Below are positions 1 through 8,287 of a stretch of DNA of 64,000 nucleotides, piece after piece. The translations under genes were made by a program, and so were the position numbers. The notes under the pieces are model-generated. The model was not told where the DNA came from. It searched no databases and saw only the letters and a list, made by a program, of their open reading frames with translations. Origin of the DNA: Streptomyces sp. NBC_00775 (GTDB lineage: Bacteria > Actinomycetota > Actinomycetes > Streptomycetales > Streptomycetaceae); the NCBI RefSeq assembly GCF_036347135.1, contig NZ_CP108938.1:868001-932000 (forward strand), given 5' to 3'. Each line of letters begins with the position of its first letter. Within the stretch, counting starts at the first letter, position 1.

Positions 1-570
1 GTCGCCGCCGGTGACCCGGTGCTGCGCCGGCTTGCCGAGCCCTTCGACGGTCAGCTGGACCCCGGGCTGCTGGCCCGCTTCGTCGCGGCCCTGCGCGCGA
101 CGATGCACGCGGCGCCGGGCGTCGGCCTCGCCGCGCCGCAGGTCGGCGTACCGCTGCGGCTCGCCGTCATCGAGGATCCGGCGCCGGTGCCCGATGAGGT
201 GCGCCTCGCGCGCGGACGGGTTCCGCTGCCGTTCCGGGTGCTGGTCAATCCGTCGTACGAAGGGGTCGGCGCGGGTCGGGCCGCGTTCTTCGAGGGCTGT
301 CTGAGCGTTCCGGGCTGGCAGGCGCTGGTGGTCCGGCACGCCGAGGTGCGGCTGACGGCGCTGGACGAGCACGGCCGCCCGGTCGACGAAGTGTTCACCG
401 GCTGGCCCGCGCGCATCGTCCAGCACGAGACGGACCACCTGGACGGCATGCTCTACCTCGACCGCGCGGAGCCTCGCTCACTGTCCTCGAACCAGGCGAT
501 GGCGGACCGCTGGAACCAGCCGACGCCGGAGCGGGCGGCCGCGGCTCTCGGCTTCACGCTGCCCGGCTGA
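1..570 (+). CDS. def: peptide deformylase, 5' end outside window
   Basis: Removes the formyl group from the N-terminal methionine of new proteins; a cytosolic Fe/Zn metalloenzyme. The three family motifs are all visible: GVGLAAPQVG (motif 1), EGCLSVP (motif 2, metal-binding Cys) and QHETDHLDG (motif 3, the HExxH-type metal and catalytic residues). The reading frame is already open at base 1, and the first residues (AAGDPVLRR) match the family's conserved GDPVLR segment, so the true start lies upstream of the window. The GTG at 19 is inside the gene. Streptomyces genomes usually carry several deformylases, so which paralogue this is cannot be said. The gene ends at TGA 568-570 and is followed by the leader region of the ABC-F gene. 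Confidence 0.93.
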   Translation, partial: VAAGDPVLRRLAEPFDGQLDPGLLARFVAALRATMHAAPGVGLAAPQVGVPLRLAVIEDPAPVPDEVRLARGRVPLPFRVLVNPSYEGVGAGRAAFFEGCLSVPGWQALVVRHAEVRLTALDEHGRPVDEVFTGWPARIVQHETDHLDGMLYLDRAEPRSLSSNQAMADRWNQPTPERAAAALGFTLPG

Positions 571-685
571 ACACCGGCCTCGGCCGCACCACGGCGCGAG
601 TCGAGGCCCGGCAGGGACTGACGGAAGGCTCGCGCCCGCGGAAATCCCGTGGCGCCGGCCCAAGTCCCTTCACTAGCCTGGCCGC

Positions 686-709
686 ATGTCTACGCCCCGC
701 ATCTCTTAG
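686..709 (+). CDS. 7-codon leader ORF upstream of ABC-F gene
   Basis: A seven-residue ORF (MSTPRIS, stop TAG 707-709). A -10-like hexamer TAGCCT (674-679) lies 6 nt before its ATG, so the transcript could start at or beside the ATG, giving a leaderless leader peptide. It is followed at once by a terminator-like hairpin (713-745), and the ABC-F gene starts 66 nt after the stop codon. Short leader ORF plus terminator plus resistance ATPase is the arrangement of ribosome-mediated attenuators known for other ABC-F and erm genes. The role here is inferred from that layout; the peptide itself is not one I recognise. Confidence 0.55.
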   Translation: MSTPRIS

Positions 710-712
710 CTC

Positions 713-747
713 AAGGACCCGCTTCCACGCCACCCGTGTGTCCTTTT
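713..747 (+). terminator. terminator-like attenuator hairpin before ABC-F gene
   Basis: AAGGAC (713-718) pairs perfectly with GTCCTT (740-745), with an inner CACG/CGTG stem (726-729 with 735-738), and the distal arm runs into a short T tract (744-747). It lies between the leader ORF and the ABC-F start at 776, where conditional termination would control the gene. The T tract is short, so termination strength is uncertain. Confidence 0.5.
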
Positions 748-775
748 GCCGATTGATTCCCCGGAGCGTTTTCCC

Positions 776-2362
776 ATGATCACCGTTCGCGGTGTCGACG
801 TGCGCGTGGGCGCCCGTCTGCTGCTGTCCGACATCTTCTTCCACGTCTCCCCCGGCGACCGAATCGGTCTCGTCGGCCGCAACGGCGCGGGCAAGACCAC
901 CCTGCTGAACACCCTGGCGGGGCAGGCGCGGCCCGCCGCCGGGTCCATCTCCCGTACGGGGGCGCTCGGTTACCTGCCCCAGGACCCTCGCGCGGCCGAC
1001 CCCGCGGTGACGGTCACGGACAGGATCCTGTCGGCGCGCGGCCTGGATCATGCCGTACGGATGCTGCGCGCGGCGGAGGCCGCGATGGCCGACGGCTCCG
1101 AGCGCGCGATGAACGCCTATGTGCGGGCGGAGGCCGAGTTCCTGGCGCGTGGCGGGTACGCGGCCGAGGCGGAGGCGGCCCGGGTCGCCGCGGGCCTCGG
1201 GCTGCCGACCCGGGTCATGGACCAGCCGGTCGGCGCTCTGTCCGGCGGTCAGCGCCGCCGGGTCGAGCTGGCCCGCATCCTGTTCGCGGACCACGGCACC
1301 TTGCTGCTGGACGAACCGACGAACCACCTGGACGCCGACTCGGTCGGCTGGCTGCGCGCCTTCTTGACGAACCATCAGGCCGGGCTCGTGCTCATCAGCC
1401 ACGACACCTCGCTGCTGGCCGACGTGGTCAACCGCGTCTTCCACCTCGACCCCTCGCGCGCCACGCTCGACGTCCACAACACGGGCTGGCACGCCTACCT
1501 CGCCCAGCGGGACGCCGACGAGCGCCGCCGGGCCCGGGAGCGGGCGAACGCCGAGCGCAAGGCGGCGACGCTGCACGCGCAGGCGGACAAGATGCGCGCG
1601 TACGTGTCGACGGCCGTGGCGGCGAAGAACATGGCCCGCCGCGCCGACCGCATGCTCGCCGAGCTCGAACCGGTCCGGCAGACGGAGAAGGCGGCCAGGA
1701 TCCGGCTGCCCGAGCCCGCCCCCTGCGGACGGATGCCGCTCGGTGCGATCAGCCTGACCAAGGCGTACGGCGATCTCCGTGTCCTCGGCGGAGTCGACCT
1801 GGCCGTCGACCGGGGCAGCCGGCTGGTGATCCTCGGCCTCAACGGCTCGGGCAAGACCACGCTGCTGCGTCTCCTCGCCGGCCACGACACCCCGGACAGC
1901 GGGCGTGTGGTGCACGGTCATGGGCTGCGCCTCGGCTACTTCGCGCAGGAGCACGACACGCTCGACCCCGCCGACACGGTCCGGGGGCAGCTGGCCGCCA
2001 CGGCGCCGCATCTCACGGACGGCGAGGTGCGGCGGGTGCTCGGCTCGTTCCTGTTCACGGGCGACGACGCCGACAAACGCGTCGGCGTCCTGTCCGGAGG
2101 CGAGAAGACCCGCCTCGCCCTGGCGGGTCTGGTCCACTCCGGCGCGAACGTGCTGCTCCTCGACGAGCCCACCAACAACCTCGACCCGGTCTCCCGGGCC
2201 GAGGTCCTGGCCGCGGTGGGCACGTACCCGGGCGCGATCGTCATGGTCACCCACGACGTGGGCGCCATCGAGGCCCTGCGTCCGGACCGGGTGCTGCTGC
2301 TCCCGGACGCGGACGAGGATCTGTGGAGCGAGGAGTACCTGGAGCTCGTCTCCCTGGCCTGA
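776..2362 (+). CDS. ABC-F family ATPase (ribosome protection type)
   Basis: A 528-residue soluble protein with two ABC ATPase domains and no membrane segment, the hallmark of ABC-F proteins, which bind the ribosomal E site and either relieve antibiotic block or tune translation. Domain 1 has Walker A GRNGAGKTT near residue 34, signature LSGGQ and Walker B LLLDEPTNHLD. After a charged Arg/Glu-rich linker, domain 2 has GLNGSGKTT, LSGGEKTR and LLLDEPTNNLD. I chose ATG 776 because GGAG (763-766) sits 9 nt before it; a TTG at 746 is in frame but would begin inside the leader hairpin. The upstream leader ORF and hairpin suggest induction by ribosome-targeting drugs. Antibiotic specificity cannot be read from the sequence. 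Confidence 0.9.
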   Translation: MITVRGVDVRVGARLLLSDIFFHVSPGDRIGLVGRNGAGKTTLLNTLAGQARPAAGSISRTGALGYLPQDPRAADPAVTVTDRILSARGLDHAVRMLRAAEAAMADGSERAMNAYVRAEAEFLARGGYAAEAEAARVAAGLGLPTRVMDQPVGALSGGQRRRVELARILFADHGTLLLDEPTNHLDADSVGWLRAFLTNHQAGLVLISHDTSLLADVVNRVFHLDPSRATLDVHNTGWHAYLAQRDADERRRARERANAERKAATLHAQADKMRAYVSTAVAAKNMARRADRMLAELEPVRQTEKAARIRLPEPAPCGRMPLGAISLTKAYGDLRVLGGVDLAVDRGSRLVILGLNGSGKTTLLRLLAGHDTPDSGRVVHGHGLRLGYFAQEHDTLDPADTVRGQLAATAPHLTDGEVRRVLGSFLFTGDDADKRVGVLSGGEKTRLALAGLVHSGANVLLLDEPTNNLDPVSRAEVLAAVGTYPGAIVMVTHDVGAIEALRPDRVLLLPDADEDLWSEEYLELVSLA

Positions 2363-2386
2363 CGAGGTGGCGGGCGGCTGCCGCGG

Positions 2387-3820
2387 CTACGCGTCCCGGT
2401 ACCCCTCCAGCAGCCGCAGCCACACTTCGCTCACCGTCGGGTAGGACGGCACGGCGTGCCAGAGGCGGCCGATCGGCACCTCACCGGCGACCGCGATGGA
2501 TGCCGAGTGGATCAGTTCGCCCACGCCGGGGCCGACGAAGGTGACGCCGAGGAGGATCTCGCGGTCGAGGTCGACGACCATGCGGGCCCGGCCGCGGTAG
2601 CCGTCCGCGTACAGGCCCGCGCCCGCCACCGAGGACATGTCGACGTCCACGGCCCGGACGCGGTGCCCGGCGGCTTCCGCCTCGGCGAGGGAGAGGCCCA
2701 CGGCCGCGGCCTCCGGGTCGGTGAAGACGACCTGGGGGACGGCCGCGCGGTCGGCGGTCGCGGAATGGGCTCCCCAGGGGTCGGTCTCCAGGAGGGGCAC
2801 CCCGGCGGCGCGGGCGGCGATGGCGGAGCCCGCGATCCGGGCCTGGTACTTGCCCTGGTGGGTGAGGAGTGCGCGGTGGTTCACGTCGCCGACGGCGTAC
2901 AGCCACTCGCTGCCGACCACCTGGAGGCTGTCGTCGACGTCGAGCCAGGAACCGGGTTCCAGGCCGACCGTGTCGAGGCCGAGGTCGTCGGTGCGGGGCG
3001 CGCGCCCGGTGGCGAAGAGGATCTCGTCGGCCTCGATCCGGTCGCCGGAGTCGGTCAGCGCAACCACCGTGGAGCCCTCCCGGGTCACCGCGGACACCGA
3101 GGTGCCGGTGCGCACGTCCGCGCCCGCCTCCTGCAAGGCCTCGGCGACCAGCTCCCCGGCGAAGGGCTCCATGCGGGGCAGCAGGCCCTTGCCGCGGACG
3201 AGGACGGTGACCTCGGAGCCCAGGGCCCGCCAGGCCGTGGCCATCTCGGCGGCGACCACACCGCCGCCCACCACGATCAGCCGTCCGGGCACGGCGTGCG
3301 CGCTGGTGGCCTCGCGGCTGGTCCAGGGTTTGACCTGGGCGAGTCCCGGCAGATTGGGGAGGAGGGCGCGGCTGCCGGTGCTGACGACGACCGCGTGCCG
3401 GGCGGTCAGCACCTGCCGCTCGCCGTCCGGTCCCTCGACGGTCACCCTGCGCGGCCCGTCGAGCCGCCCGTGGCCGCGGTACAGATCGGCGCCGATGCCG
3501 TCCAGCCAGGCGATCTGGCCGTCGTCCTTCCAGTGGGACGCGTAGTAGTCGCGGTGGGCGAGGACCGCGGGGGCGTCGAGGGGGCCCTGCACGGACTGCC
3601 TGAGTCCGGGCACACGGCGGGCGTCGGCGCGGGCGATGGCCGGGCGCAGCAGTGCCTTGCTGGGCATGCAGGCCCAGTACGAGCACTCGCCGCCGACCAG
3701 CTCGCTCTCCACGACCGCGGTGGACAGACCTGCCGCGCGGGTGCGGTCGGCGACGTTCTCCCCCACGGGCCCGGCCCCGAGCACCACGACGTCGTACGCG
3801 ATGGATTCCGTTTCCGTCAT
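2387..3820 (-). CDS. FAD-dependent pyridine nucleotide-disulfide oxidoreductase
   Basis: A 477-residue flavoprotein of the dihydrolipoamide dehydrogenase/mercuric reductase group. The N-terminal FAD fold is VVLGAGPVGE, followed by the redox-active pair in GGECSYWACMPSK (CX4C); a second Rossmann motif IVVGGGVVAAE binds NAD(P)H, and the C-terminal interface has the HxxxSYPTVSE stretch with the family His and Glu. It lacks the N-terminal heavy-metal domain of MerA. ATG 3820 was chosen because conserved residues start eight codons later and further upstream sequence is not family-like. It is convergent with the ABC-F gene and divergent from thioredoxin (120 bp apart), so a thiol or quinone redox role is plausible. 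The substrate is unknown. Confidence 0.85.
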   Translation of the reverse strand: MTETESIAYDVVVLGAGPVGENVADRTRAAGLSTAVVESELVGGECSYWACMPSKALLRPAIARADARRVPGLRQSVQGPLDAPAVLAHRDYYASHWKDDGQIAWLDGIGADLYRGHGRLDGPRRVTVEGPDGERQVLTARHAVVVSTGSRALLPNLPGLAQVKPWTSREATSAHAVPGRLIVVGGGVVAAEMATAWRALGSEVTVLVRGKGLLPRMEPFAGELVAEALQEAGADVRTGTSVSAVTREGSTVVALTDSGDRIEADEILFATGRAPRTDDLGLDTVGLEPGSWLDVDDSLQVVGSEWLYAVGDVNHRALLTHQGKYQARIAGSAIAARAAGVPLLETDPWGAHSATADRAAVPQVVFTDPEAAAVGLSLAEAEAAGHRVRAVDVDMSSVAGAGLYADGYRGRARMVVDLDREILLGVTFVGPGVGELIHSASIAVAGEVPIGRLWHAVPSYPTVSEVWLRLLEGYRDA

Positions 3821-3940
3821 GGGCCCAGTCTGGTTCCTGGTGTGCGCCGTGGCCACACGGGTACGCACGCGGAATACGCCCCCGGGAGGTGGCGTTGTGC
3901 AAACCGGCATGACCCGGACGCGAGGAAGAGGGATAGACGT

Positions 3941-4321
<381 letters not shown>

Positions 4322-4337
4322 GGCCGCGTACGCGGTC
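4322..4337. terminator. palindrome between convergent genes
   Basis: CCGCGTACGCGG (4324-4335) is a perfect palindrome extended by a G-T and a G-C pair. It lies exactly between the convergent thioredoxin and aldehyde dehydrogenase stops and could act as a bidirectional transcription stop. The loop is very short and there is no T tract. Confidence 0.4.
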
Positions 4338-5773
4338 TAGAACGGGTACGCCGCCACATCTCCGCGCACCGTCGTCCAGCGCACGTCGGTGAAGGCCTCC
4401 AGGTTGGCCTCACCGCCGAAGCGGGCGCCGGTGCCGGAGGCGGCGATCCCGCCGAACGGCGCCACGGCCTCGTCATTGACGGTCTGGTCGTTGATGTGGA
4501 CGATGCCGGTGGGGATGCGCTCGGCGAGTTCGAGGCCGCGCGCGGTGTCCCGGGTCACGATGCCCAGCGACAGGCCGTACGGTCCCGCCGAGGCGAGGGC
4601 CGCGGCCTCGTCCAGGGCGCCGAACGCACGGACCGGCGCGACCGGACCGAACACCTCCTGCGCGTACGCCGGAGTCGTGTCGTCGACTCCCGCGAGGACC
4701 GTCGGCCGGTAGAACAGCTTCTCGTGCGTTCCGCCCGCCGCCAATTTGGCGCCGCGTGCCGTGCTGGACTCCACCAGCCCCTGGATCTTGGCGAGTTGGG
4801 CGCTGTCGATGATCGGCCCGAGGTGCACCTGCTCGCGGTACGGGTCTCCCACGGCGAGCGCGTCGGCCTTAGCGGCGAGCCGCTCCACGTATTCCTCGTA
4901 GAGCGAGGCATGGACCAGGTGTCGCCCCGTCGTCATGCAGATCTGGCCCTGGTGGAAGAACGAGCCCCAGGCCGCCGTGGAGATCACCGCGTCGATGTCG
5001 GCGTCCTCCAGGACGATCAGGGCGGAGTTGCCGCCCAGCTCCAGGTGCGCGCGCTTGAGATGACGGCCCGCGGCCTCACCGACCGCGCGTCCGGCGGCAG
5101 TTGATCCCGTGAAGGAGATCACCGGCACCTGAGGGTCGGCGACCAGCGCCTGACCGGCCTCGGGGCCGCCGGGCAGGATGTGCAGCAGCCCCTCGGGCAG
5201 GCCCGCCTCGGCGAAGACCGCGGCCAGTGCGAGGCCGCCGCACACGGCGGTGCGCGGGTCCGGCTTCAGTACGACTCCGTTGCCGAGCGCGAGCGCCGGG
5301 GCCACCGAGCGGATCGAGAGGATCAGCGGGGCGTTGAAGGGGGCGATCACCCCCACGACACCGACCGGGACGCGCCGCGTGTACGACAGGCGCGGCGCCT
5401 CGGACGGCAGGACCTGGCCGGTCGGACGCGAGGCGAGCGCCGCGGCTTCGTAGCACTCCTGGGCGGCGACGTGCAGCTCGAAGTCGGCCTTGCCCGGGAT
5501 GGAGCCGGACTCGCGGACGATCCAGTCGCGCAGTTCGCCGGCGTGCGCGGCGAACAGGTCCCCCGCCTTGCGCAGCACGGCGGCGCGGACGAAGTGCGGG
5601 GCCTTGGCCCACTCTGTCTGGGCGGCGCGGGCGGTCCGCGCGGCCGTCGCGACGTCCTCGGCGGCGGCGAGCGTGACGGCGCCGAGCGGCTCGCCGGTGG
5701 CGGGCTCGGTGACGGTGTACTCACCGCCCGACAGGGTGCGGGACTGCCAGGTCGTGGGGTCGAGCAACGGCAT
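4337..5773 (-). CDS. NAD(P)-dependent aldehyde dehydrogenase, benzaldehyde/vanillin type
   Basis: A 478-residue aldehyde dehydrogenase that would oxidise an aromatic aldehyde to its acid. Visible family features are FNAPLILSIRS (cofactor loop), FTGSTAAGR, catalytic Glu in LELGGNSA, catalytic Cys in QGQICMTTGR and the C-terminal PFGGIAASGTG. ATG 5773 gives a start that fits the family; an in-frame GTG lies 21 nt upstream. It follows the 4-hydroxybenzoate hydroxylase gene on the same strand after 82 bp, so the two probably share a transcript: an aldehyde such as 4-hydroxybenzaldehyde would become 4-hydroxybenzoate, the substrate of the hydroxylase. Substrate choice is inferred from context. Confidence 0.85.
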   Translation of the reverse strand: MPLLDPTTWQSRTLSGGEYTVTEPATGEPLGAVTLAAAEDVATAARTARAAQTEWAKAPHFVRAAVLRKAGDLFAAHAGELRDWIVRESGSIPGKADFELHVAAQECYEAAALASRPTGQVLPSEAPRLSYTRRVPVGVVGVIAPFNAPLILSIRSVAPALALGNGVVLKPDPRTAVCGGLALAAVFAEAGLPEGLLHILPGGPEAGQALVADPQVPVISFTGSTAAGRAVGEAAGRHLKRAHLELGGNSALIVLEDADIDAVISTAAWGSFFHQGQICMTTGRHLVHASLYEEYVERLAAKADALAVGDPYREQVHLGPIIDSAQLAKIQGLVESSTARGAKLAAGGTHEKLFYRPTVLAGVDDTTPAYAQEVFGPVAPVRAFGALDEAAALASAGPYGLSLGIVTRDTARGLELAERIPTGIVHINDQTVNDEAVAPFGGIAASGTGARFGGEANLEAFTDVRWTTVRGDVAAYPF

Positions 5774-5855
5774 GACGGCTCTCCGATCGTTCACTGATCA
5801 CCAGCGGGGCACAGCGGGCTCGTAGGACTCGTGGATCCCCTGCGGCCCTTCGAGC

Positions 5856-7034
5856 TCATAAAGCCAGCGGAAGTCCCGTGTAGTTCGCGGCCAGTTCGGC
5901 TGCCGCGGGGCGGGATGCCGTGATCCGGCGCAGTCGCGCGAGCTGCATCCGGTGTTCGAAGGCATCCCCATCTGGTTGAGCGTGCAACATCCTAGTCATG
6001 TCGTACGAGAACCGTGTGGCCTGCCACACCCGGGCGAGGCACAACTCCGAGTAGCGGTCCAGGAGTTCGGTCGATCCCGTGCGGTGCAGCTCGGCGAAGC
6101 CGCGCGCCAGGACCCGGACGTCGGACACGGCGAGGTTGAGGCCCTTGGCGCCGGTCGGCGGCACGATGTGGGCCGCGTCCCCGGCGAGGAACAGGCGTCC
6201 GTACCGCATCGGCTCGTGGACGGAACTCCGCATCCGGGTCACGGACTTGGAGGTGATGGAGCCGCGCGCCAGCCGCCAGTCGCCGTCGATCGCGAAGCGC
6301 GCGTCGAGCGCGTCCCAGATCCGCTCGTCGGGCCAGTCGCGGACGTCGGTGCCGTTCGGGACCTGCAGGTACAGCCGTGACACGGACGGCGAGCGCATGC
6401 TGTGCAGCGCGAAGCCGCCCGGGCCGCGCGCGTAGATCAGCTCATCGCAGGAGGGCGGCACATCGGCGAGGATCCCCAGCCAGGAGTACGGGTACTCGTG
6501 CGCGTAGACGCGGCCCACCTCGGCAGGGAACGCGTCGGCCGCGACGCCGTGGGAGCCCTCGCAGCCCACCACGTAGTCGCAGCTCAGGGTCTGCTCGCGG
6601 CCTTCGTGCAGGAACCGCACGACAGGTGAGTCGCTCTCCGGCTTCTCGACGGCGAGCGCCTCGGCTTCGAACAACAGCGGTGGCCCCGCGGCGAGTTGGA
6701 GGGACACGAGGTCCTTCACGATCTCCGTCTGGGCGTAGATCGTGACGGTACGGCCGCCGGTGAGCCAGGGGAAGTCGATGCGGTGGCGCTCACGGTCGAA
6801 GCGCAGCTCGATGCCCTGGTGGATCAGGCCCTCGGCGTCCAGGCGGTCGGCGGCGCCGCACTCGCGCAGCGCGTCCACCGTGCCCTGCTCCAGCATCCCG
6901 GCCCGCTGGCGCTGCTCGACGTACGCGCGCGTTCTGCTCTCCAGGACGACGCAGTCGATCCCCGTTCGGTGCAGCAGCCGGGCCAGCAGGAGCCCGGCGG
7001 GGCCGCCGCCGATGATGCCGACCGTGGTCCGCAT
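5856..7034 (-). CDS. pobA: 4-hydroxybenzoate 3-monooxygenase
   Basis: FAD enzyme that hydroxylates 4-hydroxybenzoate to protocatechuate using NAD(P)H and O2. At 392 residues it matches PobA length. Visible features are the FAD dinucleotide motif GIIGGGPAGLLLA at the N terminus, the EQRQRAGMLEQGTVD segment typical of PobA, the DYVVGCEGSHG motif near residue 150-160 and the second FAD motif LFLAGDAAHIVPPTGAKGLN. It lies between the LacI regulator (49 bp upstream) and the aldehyde dehydrogenase on the same strand. No protocatechuate ring-cleavage genes are in the window, so the pathway must be completed elsewhere. Confidence 0.9.
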   Translation of the reverse strand: MRTTVGIIGGGPAGLLLARLLHRTGIDCVVLESRTRAYVEQRQRAGMLEQGTVDALRECGAADRLDAEGLIHQGIELRFDRERHRIDFPWLTGGRTVTIYAQTEIVKDLVSLQLAAGPPLLFEAEALAVEKPESDSPVVRFLHEGREQTLSCDYVVGCEGSHGVAADAFPAEVGRVYAHEYPYSWLGILADVPPSCDELIYARGPGGFALHSMRSPSVSRLYLQVPNGTDVRDWPDERIWDALDARFAIDGDWRLARGSITSKSVTRMRSSVHEPMRYGRLFLAGDAAHIVPPTGAKGLNLAVSDVRVLARGFAELHRTGSTELLDRYSELCLARVWQATRFSYDMTRMLHAQPDGDAFEHRMQLARLRRITASRPAAAELAANYTGLPLAL

Positions 7035-7083
7035 GAAGCGCCTCCGGTGTCCGATGCGGTCGGGGGACCAGATCCAGCCTCTC

Positions 7084-8118
7084 TCAGCTCGACTCGCGGT
7101 GCACGACCCGCGCTCCCAGTACCTCGTGGGTCTCGGGCCCGGCGCCGGGTTCGCGGACCGCCCTGTCGACCAGCTCGGCGAGGTCGCGTCCGGACGGCAG
7201 TTCGATGTGGACGGTGCTCAGCCGGGGCCGCAGCAGCCGGCCGAGCATCAGGTCGTCGGCGCCGATGACGGCCGTCTCGTCCGGGATACCGATGCCCTCG
7301 TCCTGCAGGGCGCGCATCAGGAGCATCGCGTACTCGTCGTTGTACGCGAACACGGCGTCGAGGCCGAGGGAGCGCCAGCGCGCCGCGAGCCGCGCGGCGG
7401 CCTCCTCCTCGTACGCCAGCGGCAACTCGGTCGCCGACGCGTCGGTGCCGTGCAGGGCGCGGCGTACGCCTTCGAGGCGGGGCTTGGAGAAGATCTCCAG
7501 GCCGGCTTCCTCGGGCACCACTACGCCGATGCGGCGGCGGCCGCGGGCCACCAGGTGGGCGCCCGCGCTGTGGCCGACCCGGTCGTGGTCCATGAGCAGC
7601 GCGTGTGCGCCCTCGACGCGCTCGGGGCCCAGGGTGACGACGGCGCGGGCGCCGGAGCGCTTGAGGACGGCCACGCCCTGCGGGCCGAGCCCGCTGCCGG
7701 GGACCAGTACGGCGACCGGCCTGAGCTCCGCCCAGGCGCGGGCGGCCTCGTCGCCGTGCAGGCCGACGCTGCCGAACTGCACGACGGTGTAGTCCAGACG
7801 GCTCAGCGCCCACTGGAGTTCGTTGAAGAACTGGCTGTAGAGGGGGCCCACGGGCACGGACGGCGCGGGCATCAGGACCATGCGGCTGTGCCCGGCGCGC
7901 AGACTGCGGGCGGCGGCGTGCGGGACGTACCCCAGCTCCTTGGCGGCCTCGTGGACGCGGCGGCGGGTGGGTTCGCTGATCCGGACGGCGCTGGTGTTGT
8001 TCAGGACGTACGAGACGGTCGCGCGGGAGACGCCTGCCAGGCGCGCCACATCGGCGCTCGTCGGCACGGGTCGTTGTGCGGGTGACGGCGGGGCGGACTG
8101 CTTCGGTATCTGCACCAT
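7084..8118 (-). CDS. LacI-family transcriptional regulator
   Basis: A 344-residue repressor-type protein. The N-terminal helix-turn-helix and hinge (TSADVARLAGVSRATVSYVLNN, then AAKELGYVPHAAARSL) are typical of LacI/GalR, followed by a periplasmic-binding-like effector domain. ATG 8118 was chosen over ATG 8130 because the AAGG ribosome site directly abuts the latter. It is first in a three-gene run with pobA and the aldehyde dehydrogenase, and divergent from an amidase across 169 bp, so it likely controls one or both directions. The effector is unknown; an aromatic acid or amide would fit the neighbours. Confidence 0.85.
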   Translation of the reverse strand: MVQIPKQSAPPSPAQRPVPTSADVARLAGVSRATVSYVLNNTSAVRISEPTRRRVHEAAKELGYVPHAAARSLRAGHSRMVLMPAPSVPVGPLYSQFFNELQWALSRLDYTVVQFGSVGLHGDEAARAWAELRPVAVLVPGSGLGPQGVAVLKRSGARAVVTLGPERVEGAHALLMDHDRVGHSAGAHLVARGRRRIGVVVPEEAGLEIFSKPRLEGVRRALHGTDASATELPLAYEEEAAARLAARWRSLGLDAVFAYNDEYAMLLMRALQDEGIGIPDETAVIGADDLMLGRLLRPRLSTVHIELPSGRDLAELVDRAVREPGAGPETHEVLGARVVHRESS

Positions 8119-8287
8119 GACGTATCGCATCCTTGCAGAGGCACTGCGTGCCGTTCTGTGCCGGGGGGAGTCCAGGGACCCCGGACGGCGGAACTCCCGC
8201 TTCCACAAAGGAACTTCCGCGTCCGGTGTCGGATGGCCCGTCCGGAGGTTACCGTTCGGTAGACGACATGCTTCGGAGGTGACCCGG
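8119..8287. promoter_or_regulatory. divergent promoter region with candidate operators
   Basis: Intergenic region between the LacI regulator and the amidase. It holds TACCG-TT-CGGTA (8250-8261), an inverted repeat 27 bp before the amidase start, and a GCGGAA...TTCCGC pair that includes the near-palindrome GGAACTTCC about 70 bp upstream of the amidase. Either could be the LacI-family operator; neither has the central CG palindrome of the best-known sites. GGAGG precedes the amidase ATG. Confidence 0.4.
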
